Assembly (NCBI RefSeq): GCF_024436435.1
Contig: NZ_JAFMZP010000009.1
Location: 62,001-126,000, forward strand
Source: Desertivirga xinjiangensis
Lineage (GTDB): Bacteria; Bacteroidota; Bacteroidia; Sphingobacteriales; Sphingobacteriaceae
Reading direction: 5' to 3'
DNA: 64,000 nt
Shown here one piece after another: positions 7,862-17,440 of the stretch (its first letter is position 1; the number at the start of each line of letters is the position of its first letter). A program made the position numbers and the translations under genes. The notes under the pieces are model-generated. The model saw nothing but the letters and a program-made list of their open reading frames with translations, made no database searches and was not told the origin of the DNA.

Positions 7862-9862
7862 ATGAGAAAACGCTTTACTTTATCAATTTTCACTTTTATT
7901 ATTTTAGCCTGTGTGAACACAGCAATTTCCTATTCAGTTCCAGCAGGAACAATTCGTTACGTTAAGGAGGTCGCCTCCGGCGCAGGTACTGGACTTGATT
8001 GGGGAAATGCTTCTGCGGATTTGCAAGCGATGATCAATATTTCTGCTGAAGGAGATCAGGTTTGGGTTGCTGCTGGAACCTATTATCCTACCGTCATGGC
8101 TGGAGATGGGACAGGGGCGCGAGACAAAGCATTTATGTTAAAAAAAGGAGTTGAAATTTATGGGGGGTTTGCCGGATCAGAGGCTTTGTTATCAGAACGG
8201 AATTTTGTCACCAACATTACAAAGTTGAGTGGCGACCTTGACAAATCTGGAACTTTTACTACAAGTGATTCTTATCATGTAGTTTTATCTTCAGGAGATG
8301 TGGGCTCAGCAAGGTTAGACGGCTTTACAATAACGGGGGGAAATGCTAGTTCTACCATAACGCCCAATACCATTACATATAATGGCAATGTTTTTCCCAA
8401 ATATGCAGGAGGCGGGATATACATTAGAAATAGCGATCCAACGATAAGCAATTTGATTGTTGTGGGTAACAGGTGTCTTAATTCTCCCTCGTTATCAAAT
8501 GGAGGAGGACTTTATATGTACAATAGTTCTTCTGTACTGACAAATATTATGGTATCTAACAATTCGGCTGGAAACAGCGGTGGAGGTTTATATCTTACTA
8601 CTAGTTCTGCAGCGGTGCTGAATAATGTCAGCTTTGAAAATAATAGATCAGGTTCTTCTGCAGGCGGAATGTATATTTATAATTCTAGTCCTTTAATAAC
8701 CAAGGCAATTTTTGCTAATAATGAAGCAGTCACAAACGGGGGTGCAATCTTTATATACGGGTCTAGTGCTACTAACGTATCCACTCCTGTAATACAAAAT
8801 GCCGTGTTTTATAATAATAAATCTTTAAACACAACAGCAGGAGATGATCCAGTGGGTGGCGGGGCTGTTTACTCTTCTTCCCGGGTTAATGCCATATTTA
8901 CAAATACCACATTTTATGGAAATACGTCAGCGTTGCAGGGCGGTGCGATTGTGTTAGGCTATTCATCATCGTATGTTCAAGTTAACAACAGTATATTTTA
9001 CTCGAATGTTAGTGGAGTAGATAATCATGATATTCATGCCGCAAGTCCATCTAATCTCACTTTAAACAATTCTCTCACCCAACAAACTGGTGTTTCTGGA
9101 TCAGATGGCAATATTGTTGGGCAGAACCCCAGTTTTATAAGTACTGACCCTTCAAATAGCAACTTTTTACGCCTTAGCGTTGCAGAAGGGGCAGTGAGTC
9201 CTGCGATCGATAAAGGGAGTGACAGTTATATTACAGGAATTACGACTGATCTTGCTGGTAATCCAAGAAAGCATGGTTCCGCTCCCGTGGATATGGGTGC
9301 TTATGAGAATCAAGATCCTTTGCCCACCACTATGCCTGTTGATCTTATCAGCTTTACGTCAAAAAAACAATCAACCTCTGCATTACTTTCCTGGAGTACA
9401 GCATCTGAAACTAACAATGATCGCTTTTTGCTGGAGCGTAGTGGCAACGGAACCCTATTTACCTACGTTACAGAAATAGCAGCGAAACCAGAGGTCACGG
9501 GTGTTAAAAATTATAGCTATATCGATTATTCTCCTGTTAATGGTGATAATTACTATCGTTTAACCCAGATAGATAAAAATGGAACCGCTACTGTTAAAGG
9601 CGTTGAGGTCATCAATTTTGCGTTGTTTACGGCAGAAATTAATGCATATCCTAATCCAACTTCAGACAAAATAGTTATAGCTCTGGGTGATTCTAAATAC
9701 GATAAAGCTGTAATATTTGATTCTAATGGTCGGGTATTGACTTCAAAAACAATCCAGCACTCAAATGTAGACTTCAATTTGACCACATATGCTAATGGTA
9801 TTTATTTTGTTGAGCTAACTGGTCCTTCCGGAAGGATAACAAAGAAGATCATCAGGAACTAA
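7862..9862 (+). CDS. Secreted parallel beta-helix protein with T9SS type A sorting tail
   Basis: A 666-residue exported protein. A signal peptide (about 1-25) is followed by a right-handed beta-helix (about 30-440) with recurring GGGIYIRNS, GGGLYMYNSS, GGGLYLTTSS and GGAIFIYGSS turns rich in N and S. Residues about 449-484 match the choice-of-anchor Q motif (AIDKGS, DLAGNPR, DMGAYEN). A fibronectin-III-like segment (about 495-585) and a type A sorting tail (YPNPTSDKIVI, FDSNGRVL, YANGIYFVEL) finish the protein. Beta-helices of this type are often polysaccharide-active or adhesive, but no catalytic residues can be assigned. It sits between the ECF sigma and FecR genes, with its own strong terminator at 9886-9930. 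Confidence 0.85.
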   Translation: MRKRFTLSIFTFIILACVNTAISYSVPAGTIRYVKEVASGAGTGLDWGNASADLQAMINISAEGDQVWVAAGTYYPTVMAGDGTGARDKAFMLKKGVEIYGGFAGSEALLSERNFVTNITKLSGDLDKSGTFTTSDSYHVVLSSGDVGSARLDGFTITGGNASSTITPNTITYNGNVFPKYAGGGIYIRNSDPTISNLIVVGNRCLNSPSLSNGGGLYMYNSSSVLTNIMVSNNSAGNSGGGLYLTTSSAAVLNNVSFENNRSGSSAGGMYIYNSSPLITKAIFANNEAVTNGGAIFIYGSSATNVSTPVIQNAVFYNNKSLNTTAGDDPVGGGAVYSSSRVNAIFTNTTFYGNTSALQGGAIVLGYSSSYVQVNNSIFYSNVSGVDNHDIHAASPSNLTLNNSLTQQTGVSGSDGNIVGQNPSFISTDPSNSNFLRLSVAEGAVSPAIDKGSDSYITGITTDLAGNPRKHGSAPVDMGAYENQDPLPTTMPVDLISFTSKKQSTSALLSWSTASETNNDRFLLERSGNGTLFTYVTEIAAKPEVTGVKNYSYIDYSPVNGDNYYRLTQIDKNGTATVKGVEVINFALFTAEINAYPNPTSDKIVIALGDSKYDKAVIFDSNGRVLTSKTIQHSNVDFNLTTYANGIYFVELTGPSGRITKKIIRN

Positions 9863-9885
9863 TTTGAGAACTCTCTATCGATTAG

Positions 9886-9930
9886 GCGGCATGCAAAAGG
9901 CGTTCAAGCTCGCTTTGCATGCCGCTTTTT
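9886..9930 (+). terminator. Strong intrinsic terminator between beta-helix and fecR genes
   Basis: Arms GCGGCATGCAAA (9886-9897) and TTTGCATGCCGC (9914-9925) form a perfect 12-bp stem followed by TTTTT. The longest fecR open frame begins at 9919, inside this hairpin, which rules that start out. Confidence 0.92.
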
Positions 9931-10050
9931 ACATTCATGCATATCATAGCTCATCCTGCTAGTTGTAATTGCAAAAAAAAAATTCATTTATTACGGTCCT
10001 CATTGCGTATTGGAAAGTCTATATTATATACCTTAACGAAAACGCAGGAT

Positions 10051-11235
10051 ATGTCAGCAGAACAGGAAAGGCTAAGATACCTTTTACAAAAATATACAGA
10101 CAGGACGTGTAGCTGGGAGGAACAACAGGAACTCTTCAGTTTGATTGACTTAGATGAAAATAAAACAGATCTCTATAGATTCATGGATGAGAAGTTTATT
10201 CTGAGTCATCAGGAGAAAGCTAAGAGAGAAGTTGACTGGGATTCGATGTTTGACGCCATAAAAGAGTCTTCGAACAAAGAGCGAAAAAAAGGCCTTGGTT
10301 TTTGGATCAGCATCGCAGCTGCGGTTCTCTTATTCGCCTCGTTTGGTGCCTTTTTTCTAATGAATTCCCTGAAGGTTCGCGAAATGGCTAAAGTAACTGA
10401 ACAACAAGATGTTGCACCGGGAGGAAACAAAGCTGAACTTATTCTGGCTGACGGCTCCAAAATTGCATTAGATGACGCACATACCGGAGAAATAGCCCGC
10501 CAATCAGGGATAGCAGTAACAAAAACTGCCGATGGCCAGATTGTCTACAACGTAGAGAATTCTGACAGCAATGAAACAGGATCAGATAAAGACCTTGTAT
10601 ATAATTCAATCAGAACACCTAGGGGCGGTAAATATCAGGTAGCCTTGCCGGATGGCAGTAATATCTGGTTAAACTCATCCTCATCATTGAAGTTTCCCAC
10701 TGCTTTCATTGGAAAGGAAAGACGTGTGATGTTAACGGGTGAAGCTTACTTTGAAATTGCGAAGAATAAGCAAAAGCCTTTCATTGTCCAGGCTGGAGAT
10801 GCGGAGATCAAAGTATTGGGTACTCATTTCAATGTTATGATGTATCCGGACGAAAAGTATGCAGAAACCACCTTGATAGAAGGTTCGGTGAGTTTTTCGA
10901 GAGATGGCTCTAATAATGTTCTTAAACCGGGCCAGCAGGCCAGATATTCACAGCAAACTGAGGGTTTTGAATTGGTGAAAGCAGATACTGAGCATGTTCT
11001 TTCATGGCATAACGGGTTGTTCGTTTTCAATAATACCGGTATAGAGGATATTATGAGGAATGTTCAGCGATGGTATGATGTTGATGTGATTTATCAGGGA
11101 TCCAAGCCTTCGCTATCTTTTACTGGGGTAATTCCAAGGGATGTATCAATTTCAAAAGTTTTAAATGTTTTGGAATCTACAGGAGGTGTTCAGTTCAAAA
11201 TTCAGGGGAAAACAATCATATGTTCAGGGAAATAG
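10051..11235 (+). CDS. FecR family anti-sigma factor
   Basis: A 394-residue inner-membrane anti-sigma regulator. The cytoplasmic N-terminal part (about 1-80) would hold the ECF factor, one transmembrane helix follows (about 83-104), and the periplasmic part has a FecR domain (IRTPRGGKYQVALPDGSNIW, GEAYFEI, FNVM, LIEGSV, LKPGQQA) and a C-terminal DUF4974 region (FNNTGIEDIMRNVQRWYDVDV, FTGVI). The ATG at 10051 has GCAGGAT directly before it and starts a typical FecR N terminus; the upstream in-frame ATG at 9919 lies in a terminator. It reads signals from the STN domain of the SusC protein encoded next and controls the sigma factor at 7138-7731. Confidence 0.93.
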   Translation: MSAEQERLRYLLQKYTDRTCSWEEQQELFSLIDLDENKTDLYRFMDEKFILSHQEKAKREVDWDSMFDAIKESSNKERKKGLGFWISIAAAVLLFASFGAFFLMNSLKVREMAKVTEQQDVAPGGNKAELILADGSKIALDDAHTGEIARQSGIAVTKTADGQIVYNVENSDSNETGSDKDLVYNSIRTPRGGKYQVALPDGSNIWLNSSSSLKFPTAFIGKERRVMLTGEAYFEIAKNKQKPFIVQAGDAEIKVLGTHFNVMMYPDEKYAETTLIEGSVSFSRDGSNNVLKPGQQARYSQQTEGFELVKADTEHVLSWHNGLFVFNNTGIEDIMRNVQRWYDVDVIYQGSKPSLSFTGVIPRDVSISKVLNVLESTGGVQFKIQGKTIICSGK

Positions 11236-11297
11236 TCGAATAAACAAAGGGCCTCATCAGGAGAACACGCTCAATATTATAGAAAGCTCAAAAAAAG

Positions 11298-11324
11298 CCT
11301 TTCCCGGATTGCGGCCGGGAAAGG
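11298..11324 (+). other. Intercistronic hairpin between fecR and susC
   Basis: Perfect 10-bp inverted repeat CCTTTCCCGG / CCGGGAAAGG with a 7-nt loop, followed by TAAAAATAGG rather than a true T tract. It may act as a partial terminator or as an mRNA stabiliser setting susC level apart from fecR. Confidence 0.6.
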
Positions 11325-11387
11325 TAAAAATAGGCTTCAGGATTCAATTAATTTAAGTCATTGTCTAAAACCTCATTATACAAATGT

Positions 11388-14300
11388 ATGAAAGATAAAA
11401 TACATTGTGGAATTCTTTCAATATCACAACCCCTCAAAGTTTTTAATAGTAAAACTGCGAAAAAAGTCTTTTTGATAATGAAGCTCGTTACCATTATTCT
11501 TTTAGTTGTTAATTTGCATGTAAGCGCAATTTCGCTCGGTCAGAATGTAAGCATCTCAGGTCGAAGCATGAGTTTAAAACAGGCTTTTGTGGAGCTGAGG
11601 GCTCAAACAGGTTACTTTTTTATCTATAACGATGAACTTGTGTCAAATGCGAAACCTGTGCAGATCGACCTTAAAAATGTCAATCTTGAAAAGGCCCTGC
11701 AGGAGTTATTTAAAGCACAGCCCTTCACTTATACGGTTAAGGATAAGATTATTATCGTTAAAGCAAAAGAGAGCCAGTATCCGGTATCATCAGAAGTTCA
11801 AAATCGTACAATAACCGGAACAGTATTGGATGCAGAAGATGGAACACCTTTACCAGGAGTATCGGTGAGGGTTAAGGGTAATGCTGTTGGTGCCGTAACT
11901 AATGTACAGGGTAACTTTTCACTTGTTATCAAGTCGACAGATCTTGTGCTGCAGTTAAATTATATCGGATATGCTGCAAAGGAAGTTTCCATTACTTCTG
12001 ATAGTAAGTATACGATTCGCTTATCCGTTGAAAGTAAACAGCTGAAAGAAGTGGTAATTGCCTTTGGAACTTCCACGAAACGTGAGCTTACAGGTGCAGT
12101 TACGGAGATCACTGCTAAAGATATTGAACAAAGGCCTATCAGTAACCTAAACTCCGCAATTGTTGGAGCAGCCCCCGGGGTACAAACTTCAGCCGGAAGT
12201 GGTCAACCGGGAGAGGGACCTGCTATTAGAATCAGAGGGTTTAGCTCTATCACTAATAGTAATGATCCCTTATACATCTTAGATGGCGCACCTTATGAAG
12301 GTGATATTAGTGATATTAATCCTGAGGATATAGAAAGCATAAACCTGTTAAAGGATGCCGCATCTACTGCTCTATACGGAGCAAGAGCTGCAAATGGTGT
12401 GGTGATGATCACCACTAAAAAAGGAAGAAAAGATAAGAACACTATTTCAGCGAAATTAACTCAGGCCGTATCAGAGCGCTCCCTGCCAAACTATGAAAGG
12501 GTTAACGCCTACGAATATTACCCCCTGATCTGGGAAAGTATTAGGAATGGATATATTAGCGATTATGGCTCAGGGTATGCTGCGAAAATCGATTCAATTA
12601 ATCTTGCAGCTAGCAATAATGTTAAAGGCTTACTAGGGTGGAATCCTTTCAATGTTGCAGATAATGAAATTGTATTACCTAATGGTACGATTAACCCTGA
12701 CGCTCGTTTGCTTTACCCTAATGATCTGAGTCTTAGAGATGCGATGCAGCGTACGGGTCTAAGATCAGATCTGTCTTTGAGTTTTAGCGGTGGAAATGTA
12801 AAGAACGATTACTACTTCTCGCTATCTTATCTTGATGAGCAAGGTTTTTCCATAGGGTCCGACTTTAAAAGATATTCAGGCCGCGTTAAGTTAAATTCTC
12901 AACCCAGACCTTGGTTATCAACAGGCTTAAGTATTACGGGTACATTCTCAGAGTCTGGCCGGGCAAATGAAAACAGTGGAATAAACGAGAATCCCTTCTA
13001 TGTTGATCTTTTAATGGCACCTATTTATCCTGTCTATCGCCATGATCCTTTTACCGGTGCTTATTTACTAGACGAGAACGGAATGAGGCAGTATGATGCC
13101 GGAGATTACCGGCCATTAATGACAGGTAGAAATATTCTGGCGGAAACAACATATAATATCAACAATATCCGCCGTAATGTGATGATCGCAAATTCAAATG
13201 TGGATGTTAAGTTTTTAAAAGATTTTAAGTTCAGTACAAACTTTAGCACAACGCTAAGTAATTATCGATCGGACGTTATTGATAATAGTTTTATTGGTGA
13301 TGCTCTTGGGCGGGGCAGAGCGTCTTTGACTAATAGATTGTATGCTTTTCTAAATTTCAATCAACTTTTGAACTACTCTAAAAAAATCGGAGATCATAGT
13401 TTTAAAGCACTTTTAGGGCATGAAAGCTACATGAACTATTTTGAAGATTTGCGTGCTTCTGCCACGTCAGAAGCAACCAGTGGAACAAATGCTTTGTCAA
13501 CCTATGCAATTGGAACCGGATACGGGGGGAATGACAGGGATTACAGGACAGAAGGTTATTTATCAAAAATAGATTATTCATACATGGGCAAGTATGTTGC
13601 ATCCGCCTCTTTTAGAAGAGACGGTTCCTCCAAATTTGCGAAAGAGAACCGTTGGGGGAATTTCTGGTCTGTGAGCGGTGCCTGGAATATTGATAAAGAG
13701 TCGTTCTTTAAGTTACCGGTTGTGGATTTGCTTAAATTACGGGCTTCATATGGTGAGGTCGGAAACGATAACGTTGGTGATTATTTTGCGTACCAGGGTT
13801 TATATACTCTGGGCTATAATAATGGTACTGAGCCAGGTGCTTTACTTACTTCTGTACAGGTGGATTCCTTACAGTGGGAGACAAATGTGAACATGGATGT
13901 AGCCCTTGATTTTGGGATACTCAAAAGCAGGATCAGTGGGTCTGTAGAGTATTTCCGTCGGCAGTCACAAAATCTCTTATTTGATATAGCTCTTCCATTA
14001 AGCACAGGGCTTACTACCCGTAATGATAACTTCGGTAGCATGCTTAACGAAGGGCTGGAAATACAATTAACAGGTCAAATCATAAAGAAAAAGAATCTTG
14101 GATGGACATCTTCTATCAACTGGACAAGCACCGCAAATAGAATCGTTTCTCTGCCTGATTCCTATAAAGGGTATATAAGCGGTAAAAGGCGATATGCCGA
14201 GGGCCGTTCAATATATGAATTTTGGTTACGTGACTGGAGAGGAGTTGATTCCCAAACAGGAGCAGATCTGTTTACTACTACAGACCAATGGGTGAGTCCG

Positions 14301-14849
14301 GTAATATCTTCTACAGGAGAAGTTCTTACATCGAGCTCTTCAAATGCCCGTTTTCGTTATGCAGGTAGTGCTATTCCTGATTTCTTCGGAAGTGTAAATA
14401 ATACATTCAGTTATAAAAATTTGTCATTGCAACTGATGTTTATTTACCAGGTTGGTGGTCTGGTTTATGATGATGATTACCAGACCCTGATGACCCGGGG
14501 AACTCTTGGAAGAGCTATGCACAGGGACGTGTTAACTCGATGGCAACAGCCTGGTGATATTACAGATGTACCAAGACTGGAACAAGGAAGCAGTGTTTTT
14601 GATAGCGACCGGTTCCTGATTGATGCATCGTATTTGAATTTCAGGACAGCTTCATTAACTTACAATCTACCCAAGAAGTTCTTAAAACGGTATAGTATTC
14701 CTACGGCTAAGGCCTATGTAAGTGGGGAAAACTTATTCATTACCTCCAAAAGGAAAGGACTAGACCCGACTCAGACTTATACAGGTACTTCTTCCTACAC
14801 TTATGCACCTGCCAGAGTAATCAGCCTTGGTATCAACTTTACGCTTTAA
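11388..14849 (+). CDS. SusC/RagA-family TonB-linked outer-membrane transporter with STN domain
   Basis: A 1153-residue TonB-dependent outer-membrane channel. In order: signal region (about 20-50), STN signalling domain (about 55-125, LKQAFVELRAQTGYFFIY), carboxypeptidase-regulatory-like domain (about 141-213, ITGTVLDAEDGTPLPGVSV), SusC start motif KEVVIAFGT, plug (about 235-345, IRIRGFSSITNSNDPLYILDG) and beta-barrel. The STN domain marks it as a transducer that signals to FecR. I chose the ATG at 11388; the frame extends to a TTG at 11361, but the typical SusC N terminus starts at the ATG. SusD follows after four bases. The substrate is unknown; downstream enzymes point to peptides or gamma-glutamyl compounds. 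Confidence 0.95.
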   Translation: MKDKIHCGILSISQPLKVFNSKTAKKVFLIMKLVTIILLVVNLHVSAISLGQNVSISGRSMSLKQAFVELRAQTGYFFIYNDELVSNAKPVQIDLKNVNLEKALQELFKAQPFTYTVKDKIIIVKAKESQYPVSSEVQNRTITGTVLDAEDGTPLPGVSVRVKGNAVGAVTNVQGNFSLVIKSTDLVLQLNYIGYAAKEVSITSDSKYTIRLSVESKQLKEVVIAFGTSTKRELTGAVTEITAKDIEQRPISNLNSAIVGAAPGVQTSAGSGQPGEGPAIRIRGFSSITNSNDPLYILDGAPYEGDISDINPEDIESINLLKDAASTALYGARAANGVVMITTKKGRKDKNTISAKLTQAVSERSLPNYERVNAYEYYPLIWESIRNGYISDYGSGYAAKIDSINLAASNNVKGLLGWNPFNVADNEIVLPNGTINPDARLLYPNDLSLRDAMQRTGLRSDLSLSFSGGNVKNDYYFSLSYLDEQGFSIGSDFKRYSGRVKLNSQPRPWLSTGLSITGTFSESGRANENSGINENPFYVDLLMAPIYPVYRHDPFTGAYLLDENGMRQYDAGDYRPLMTGRNILAETTYNINNIRRNVMIANSNVDVKFLKDFKFSTNFSTTLSNYRSDVIDNSFIGDALGRGRASLTNRLYAFLNFNQLLNYSKKIGDHSFKALLGHESYMNYFEDLRASATSEATSGTNALSTYAIGTGYGGNDRDYRTEGYLSKIDYSYMGKYVASASFRRDGSSKFAKENRWGNFWSVSGAWNIDKESFFKLPVVDLLKLRASYGEVGNDNVGDYFAYQGLYTLGYNNGTEPGALLTSVQVDSLQWETNVNMDVALDFGILKSRISGSVEYFRRQSQNLLFDIALPLSTGLTTRNDNFGSMLNEGLEIQLTGQIIKKKNLGWTSSINWTSTANRIVSLPDSYKGYISGKRRYAEGRSIYEFWLRDWRGVDSQTGADLFTTTDQWVSPVISSTGEVLTSSSSNARFRYAGSAIPDFFGSVNNTFSYKNLSLQLMFIYQVGGLVYDDDYQTLMTRGTLGRAMHRDVLTRWQQPGDITDVPRLEQGSSVFDSDRFLIDASYLNFRTASLTYNLPKKFLKRYSIPTAKAYVSGENLFITSKRKGLDPTQTYTGTSSYTYAPARVISLGINFTL

Positions 14850-14853
14850 TATT

Positions 14854-16359
14854 ATGAATAGTTATAAATATATTATTTGTGCTTTTTCATTTGTGTTGGT
14901 GATCTTTTCATCATGCAAGAAAGACTATTTAGATACCGCTCCTTCTAATGCTACATCGATAGATGAGCAGTTAAGTACAATTAAGGGTATAAACACTGCT
15001 CTTAACGGTATTTACAGGGGTATGTATATGCAATATTCTGATCAGGAGCAGGATGGGCATCCGGCAGTTATGATAAACATGGATTTTATGGGTGACGATG
15101 TGGTTCATTCCGCAATCGGGACTACATACTTCCGGGGTGCTTACCGTTGGATTGATCACCGGAGCGAAGCAACTGACCTTACCTATTTTGTCTGGAGATT
15201 TTACTACAGACTTATCGCCAATGCCAATATGATACTAGCTGCGGTTGATAAAGTAGACGCGACCGACGACCAGAAGAAGATGGTTATTGGTGAATGCCTG
15301 GCCATTCGGGCTTTCTCTCACTTTATGTTGGTACAATTATACTCGGCCCGTTATTATCCTGGTTTAAATCCTCAATGGGGCGTGCCGATTCAAACGGAGT
15401 TTACCCTAACACCTCAACCACGTGCAACGGTCGACCAGGTATATGCCCAGGTTAATAAAGACATCGATGCTGCTATAGAGAACTTAGCGGACGCTCCGGC
15501 GCCTATAAATAAAACACATATCAACATCAATGTTGCCAAAGGTATCAAGGCGAGGGTAGCGTTAACCATGTGGGATTGGGCTACTGCGGCGAAATATGCA
15601 AAGGAGGCCAGAGAAGGTTTGTCTTTGATGTCAAATGCAGACTATCTCAAGGGTTTTAACGATATAGATAATATAGAATGGATGTGGGGCGCCAACCAGC
15701 TTGCAGATCAGCTACCGACTTATGGTTCTTTTTATGCCTATATGTCGGCTAACTATAACTCCGTTCATACCCGTTCTAATCCTAAATTTATAAATTATGC
15801 ATTGTATGACGGGATCTCTCAATCTGATATTCGTCGGAAGCTATGGTGGGACGGCGAAGAAGCTACTGCTAAAGATTTTCCTGGAGTTATCAATGTGGCG
15901 ACTGGCTTGCCTGACGACTCACAATTAAGAGTACCCAAAATGCATCGTAAGTTCTTGGTTAAGGACCCGGCTGTAAGTGTTGGAGATATTCCGTACATGA
16001 GGGTTGCAGAGATGTATCTAATTGAGGCAGAAGCAAAGGCTCGTGGAGGATCTCTTAGGGACGCCTATCAGGCTTTATTGCCTCTGGCTGCAAACCGGGA
16101 TCCAGAATATGGGCAGAGCGTCAAATCTACAACCCTGGCTGCAATTATGCTTCAGAGGAGGATTGAACTCTGGGGAGAAGGTTTCCGTTTTCTTGATTTG
16201 AAGCGTACTTATAGTGATCTGTCGAGGTACGCAGCATCAGGCGCTATACCTGATTTGGTAAATTGGCGTGGGGTTGCTGCGGCTAGTCCGATGTGGACCT
16301 GGCGGATTCCGAGAAGAGAGATTAATGCAAATCCTTTGATCATACAGAATACGGATTAA
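14854..16359 (+). CDS. SusD/RagB-family nutrient-binding lipoprotein
   Basis: A 501-residue surface lipoprotein that forms the lid of the SusC channel. The lipobox ends FSSC (Cys near residue 22), followed by KKDYLDTAP, the common SusD start. TPR-like helices, IGECLAIRAFSHFMLVQLY, and the C-terminal RRIELWGEGFRFLDLKR motif are family hallmarks. The start is the ATG at 14854; the longer frame from a TTG at 14827 overlaps the end of susC. It is co-transcribed with susC and the amidohydrolase that follows. Confidence 0.95.
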   Translation: MNSYKYIICAFSFVLVIFSSCKKDYLDTAPSNATSIDEQLSTIKGINTALNGIYRGMYMQYSDQEQDGHPAVMINMDFMGDDVVHSAIGTTYFRGAYRWIDHRSEATDLTYFVWRFYYRLIANANMILAAVDKVDATDDQKKMVIGECLAIRAFSHFMLVQLYSARYYPGLNPQWGVPIQTEFTLTPQPRATVDQVYAQVNKDIDAAIENLADAPAPINKTHININVAKGIKARVALTMWDWATAAKYAKEAREGLSLMSNADYLKGFNDIDNIEWMWGANQLADQLPTYGSFYAYMSANYNSVHTRSNPKFINYALYDGISQSDIRRKLWWDGEEATAKDFPGVINVATGLPDDSQLRVPKMHRKFLVKDPAVSVGDIPYMRVAEMYLIEAEAKARGGSLRDAYQALLPLAANRDPEYGQSVKSTTLAAIMLQRRIELWGEGFRFLDLKRTYSDLSRYAASGAIPDLVNWRGVAAASPMWTWRIPRREINANPLIIQNTD

Positions 16360-16415
16360 GAATTCCAGTGAAAATTGAATATTAAACCGAAGATAAAATA
16401 TCGAAAATAAATACA

Positions 16416-17423
16416 ATGGTTAGAAAGTATAACTTCTTCTTTAGTCTCGTTTTGCTTGCCGTCGTCGCCTATTCCTGCAAAAAGAATATAGGAAACGAAT
16501 TTGATATCCGGGACCCAGAGTTGGAAATCATAGAATATGACAAATCCATCTATAAGAAAGGCAGCACCATTCATTTTCCCCTAGATTTTCCAGAGCAGAA
16601 TCTACCGGTGAATTATGTTGAGTTTCGGGTGGGCGATTTGAATTCACCTATTATCCTATCGTCTCCACATGATGGTACTCTTGCTCCAGATTCCATTGGA
16701 GGTAGGGATCATCCAACTGCAGAAGACGCTAGGGATACTCATACAACTCCTTTGGTTGAAAGAATTGCGGATACTCTGGAAGCAAGGACAGGAATGAGGC
16801 CACATATTATTGTCAATGTGTTATCAAGAAAAAAAATGGACCCAAACAGGTCGCGTGATGAAGCCTTTGTTAAGCACCCTGACGCGCTAGATGCATGGGA
16901 TGGTTATCAGAATTTTTTGAAAATTGCCCGTCAGATTGTGACAGACAATGTTGGCAAAGGCTTATATCTCGATATTCATGGACATGGGCATCCAAAAGAT
17001 AGAATCGAGGTTGGCTATCTCTTAACTCCAGCTGACTTAAATGATTCGCTATCAAATTTTTACCTGGATTTGAAGGCTGGAAAGTCCAGTATATTTGCTG
17101 TTGGAAAAGGATCTCTTGTCAAGTTTTCGGAACTCATACGTGGCGCATCTTCATTCGGCGCTTTGTTATGGGATGAAAAACATCCGGCTGTACCTAGCGA
17201 TCAACCTGGGAATCAATGGCCTGGCAGTGATGATTACTTCAATGGTGGGTATTGTACGCTCGCTTATGGCTCTTTACGTGGCGGTAATGTCTCTGCAATT
17301 CAGTTGGAAACTTCTTATAAAAATGAAAGAGATCCAGTTAAACATGCAACAGCTGGTGGTGCAATCGCCCGTGCAACTATCAACTATTTCAAACTCCATT
17401 ATGGAATGAATCTGCAGAAGTAA
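16416..17423 (+). CDS. N-formylglutamate amidohydrolase-like lipoprotein
   Basis: A 335-residue lipoprotein: the signal peptide ends in lipobox AYSC (Cys near residue 21), so it is membrane-anchored in the envelope, perhaps at the surface beside SusD. The catalytic part carries the FGase family pattern ILSSPHDGT, DTHTTPLVERIADTLE, VLSRKKMDPNRS, LYLDIHGHGHPKDRIEVGYL, PAVPS and YFNGGYCTLAYG. Family knowledge suggests amide hydrolysis on an acylated acidic amino acid, but the substrate here is inferred. It lies directly after susD and 17 bp before the M28 peptidase gene, so it belongs to the locus. It is a paralogue of the exported protein at 1694-2611, with the same motif order but much divergence. 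Confidence 0.88.
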   Translation: MVRKYNFFFSLVLLAVVAYSCKKNIGNEFDIRDPELEIIEYDKSIYKKGSTIHFPLDFPEQNLPVNYVEFRVGDLNSPIILSSPHDGTLAPDSIGGRDHPTAEDARDTHTTPLVERIADTLEARTGMRPHIIVNVLSRKKMDPNRSRDEAFVKHPDALDAWDGYQNFLKIARQIVTDNVGKGLYLDIHGHGHPKDRIEVGYLLTPADLNDSLSNFYLDLKAGKSSIFAVGKGSLVKFSELIRGASSFGALLWDEKHPAVPSDQPGNQWPGSDDYFNGGYCTLAYGSLRGGNVSAIQLETSYKNERDPVKHATAGGAIARATINYFKLHYGMNLQK

Positions 17424-17440
17424 TAAATCCACAAACACAC

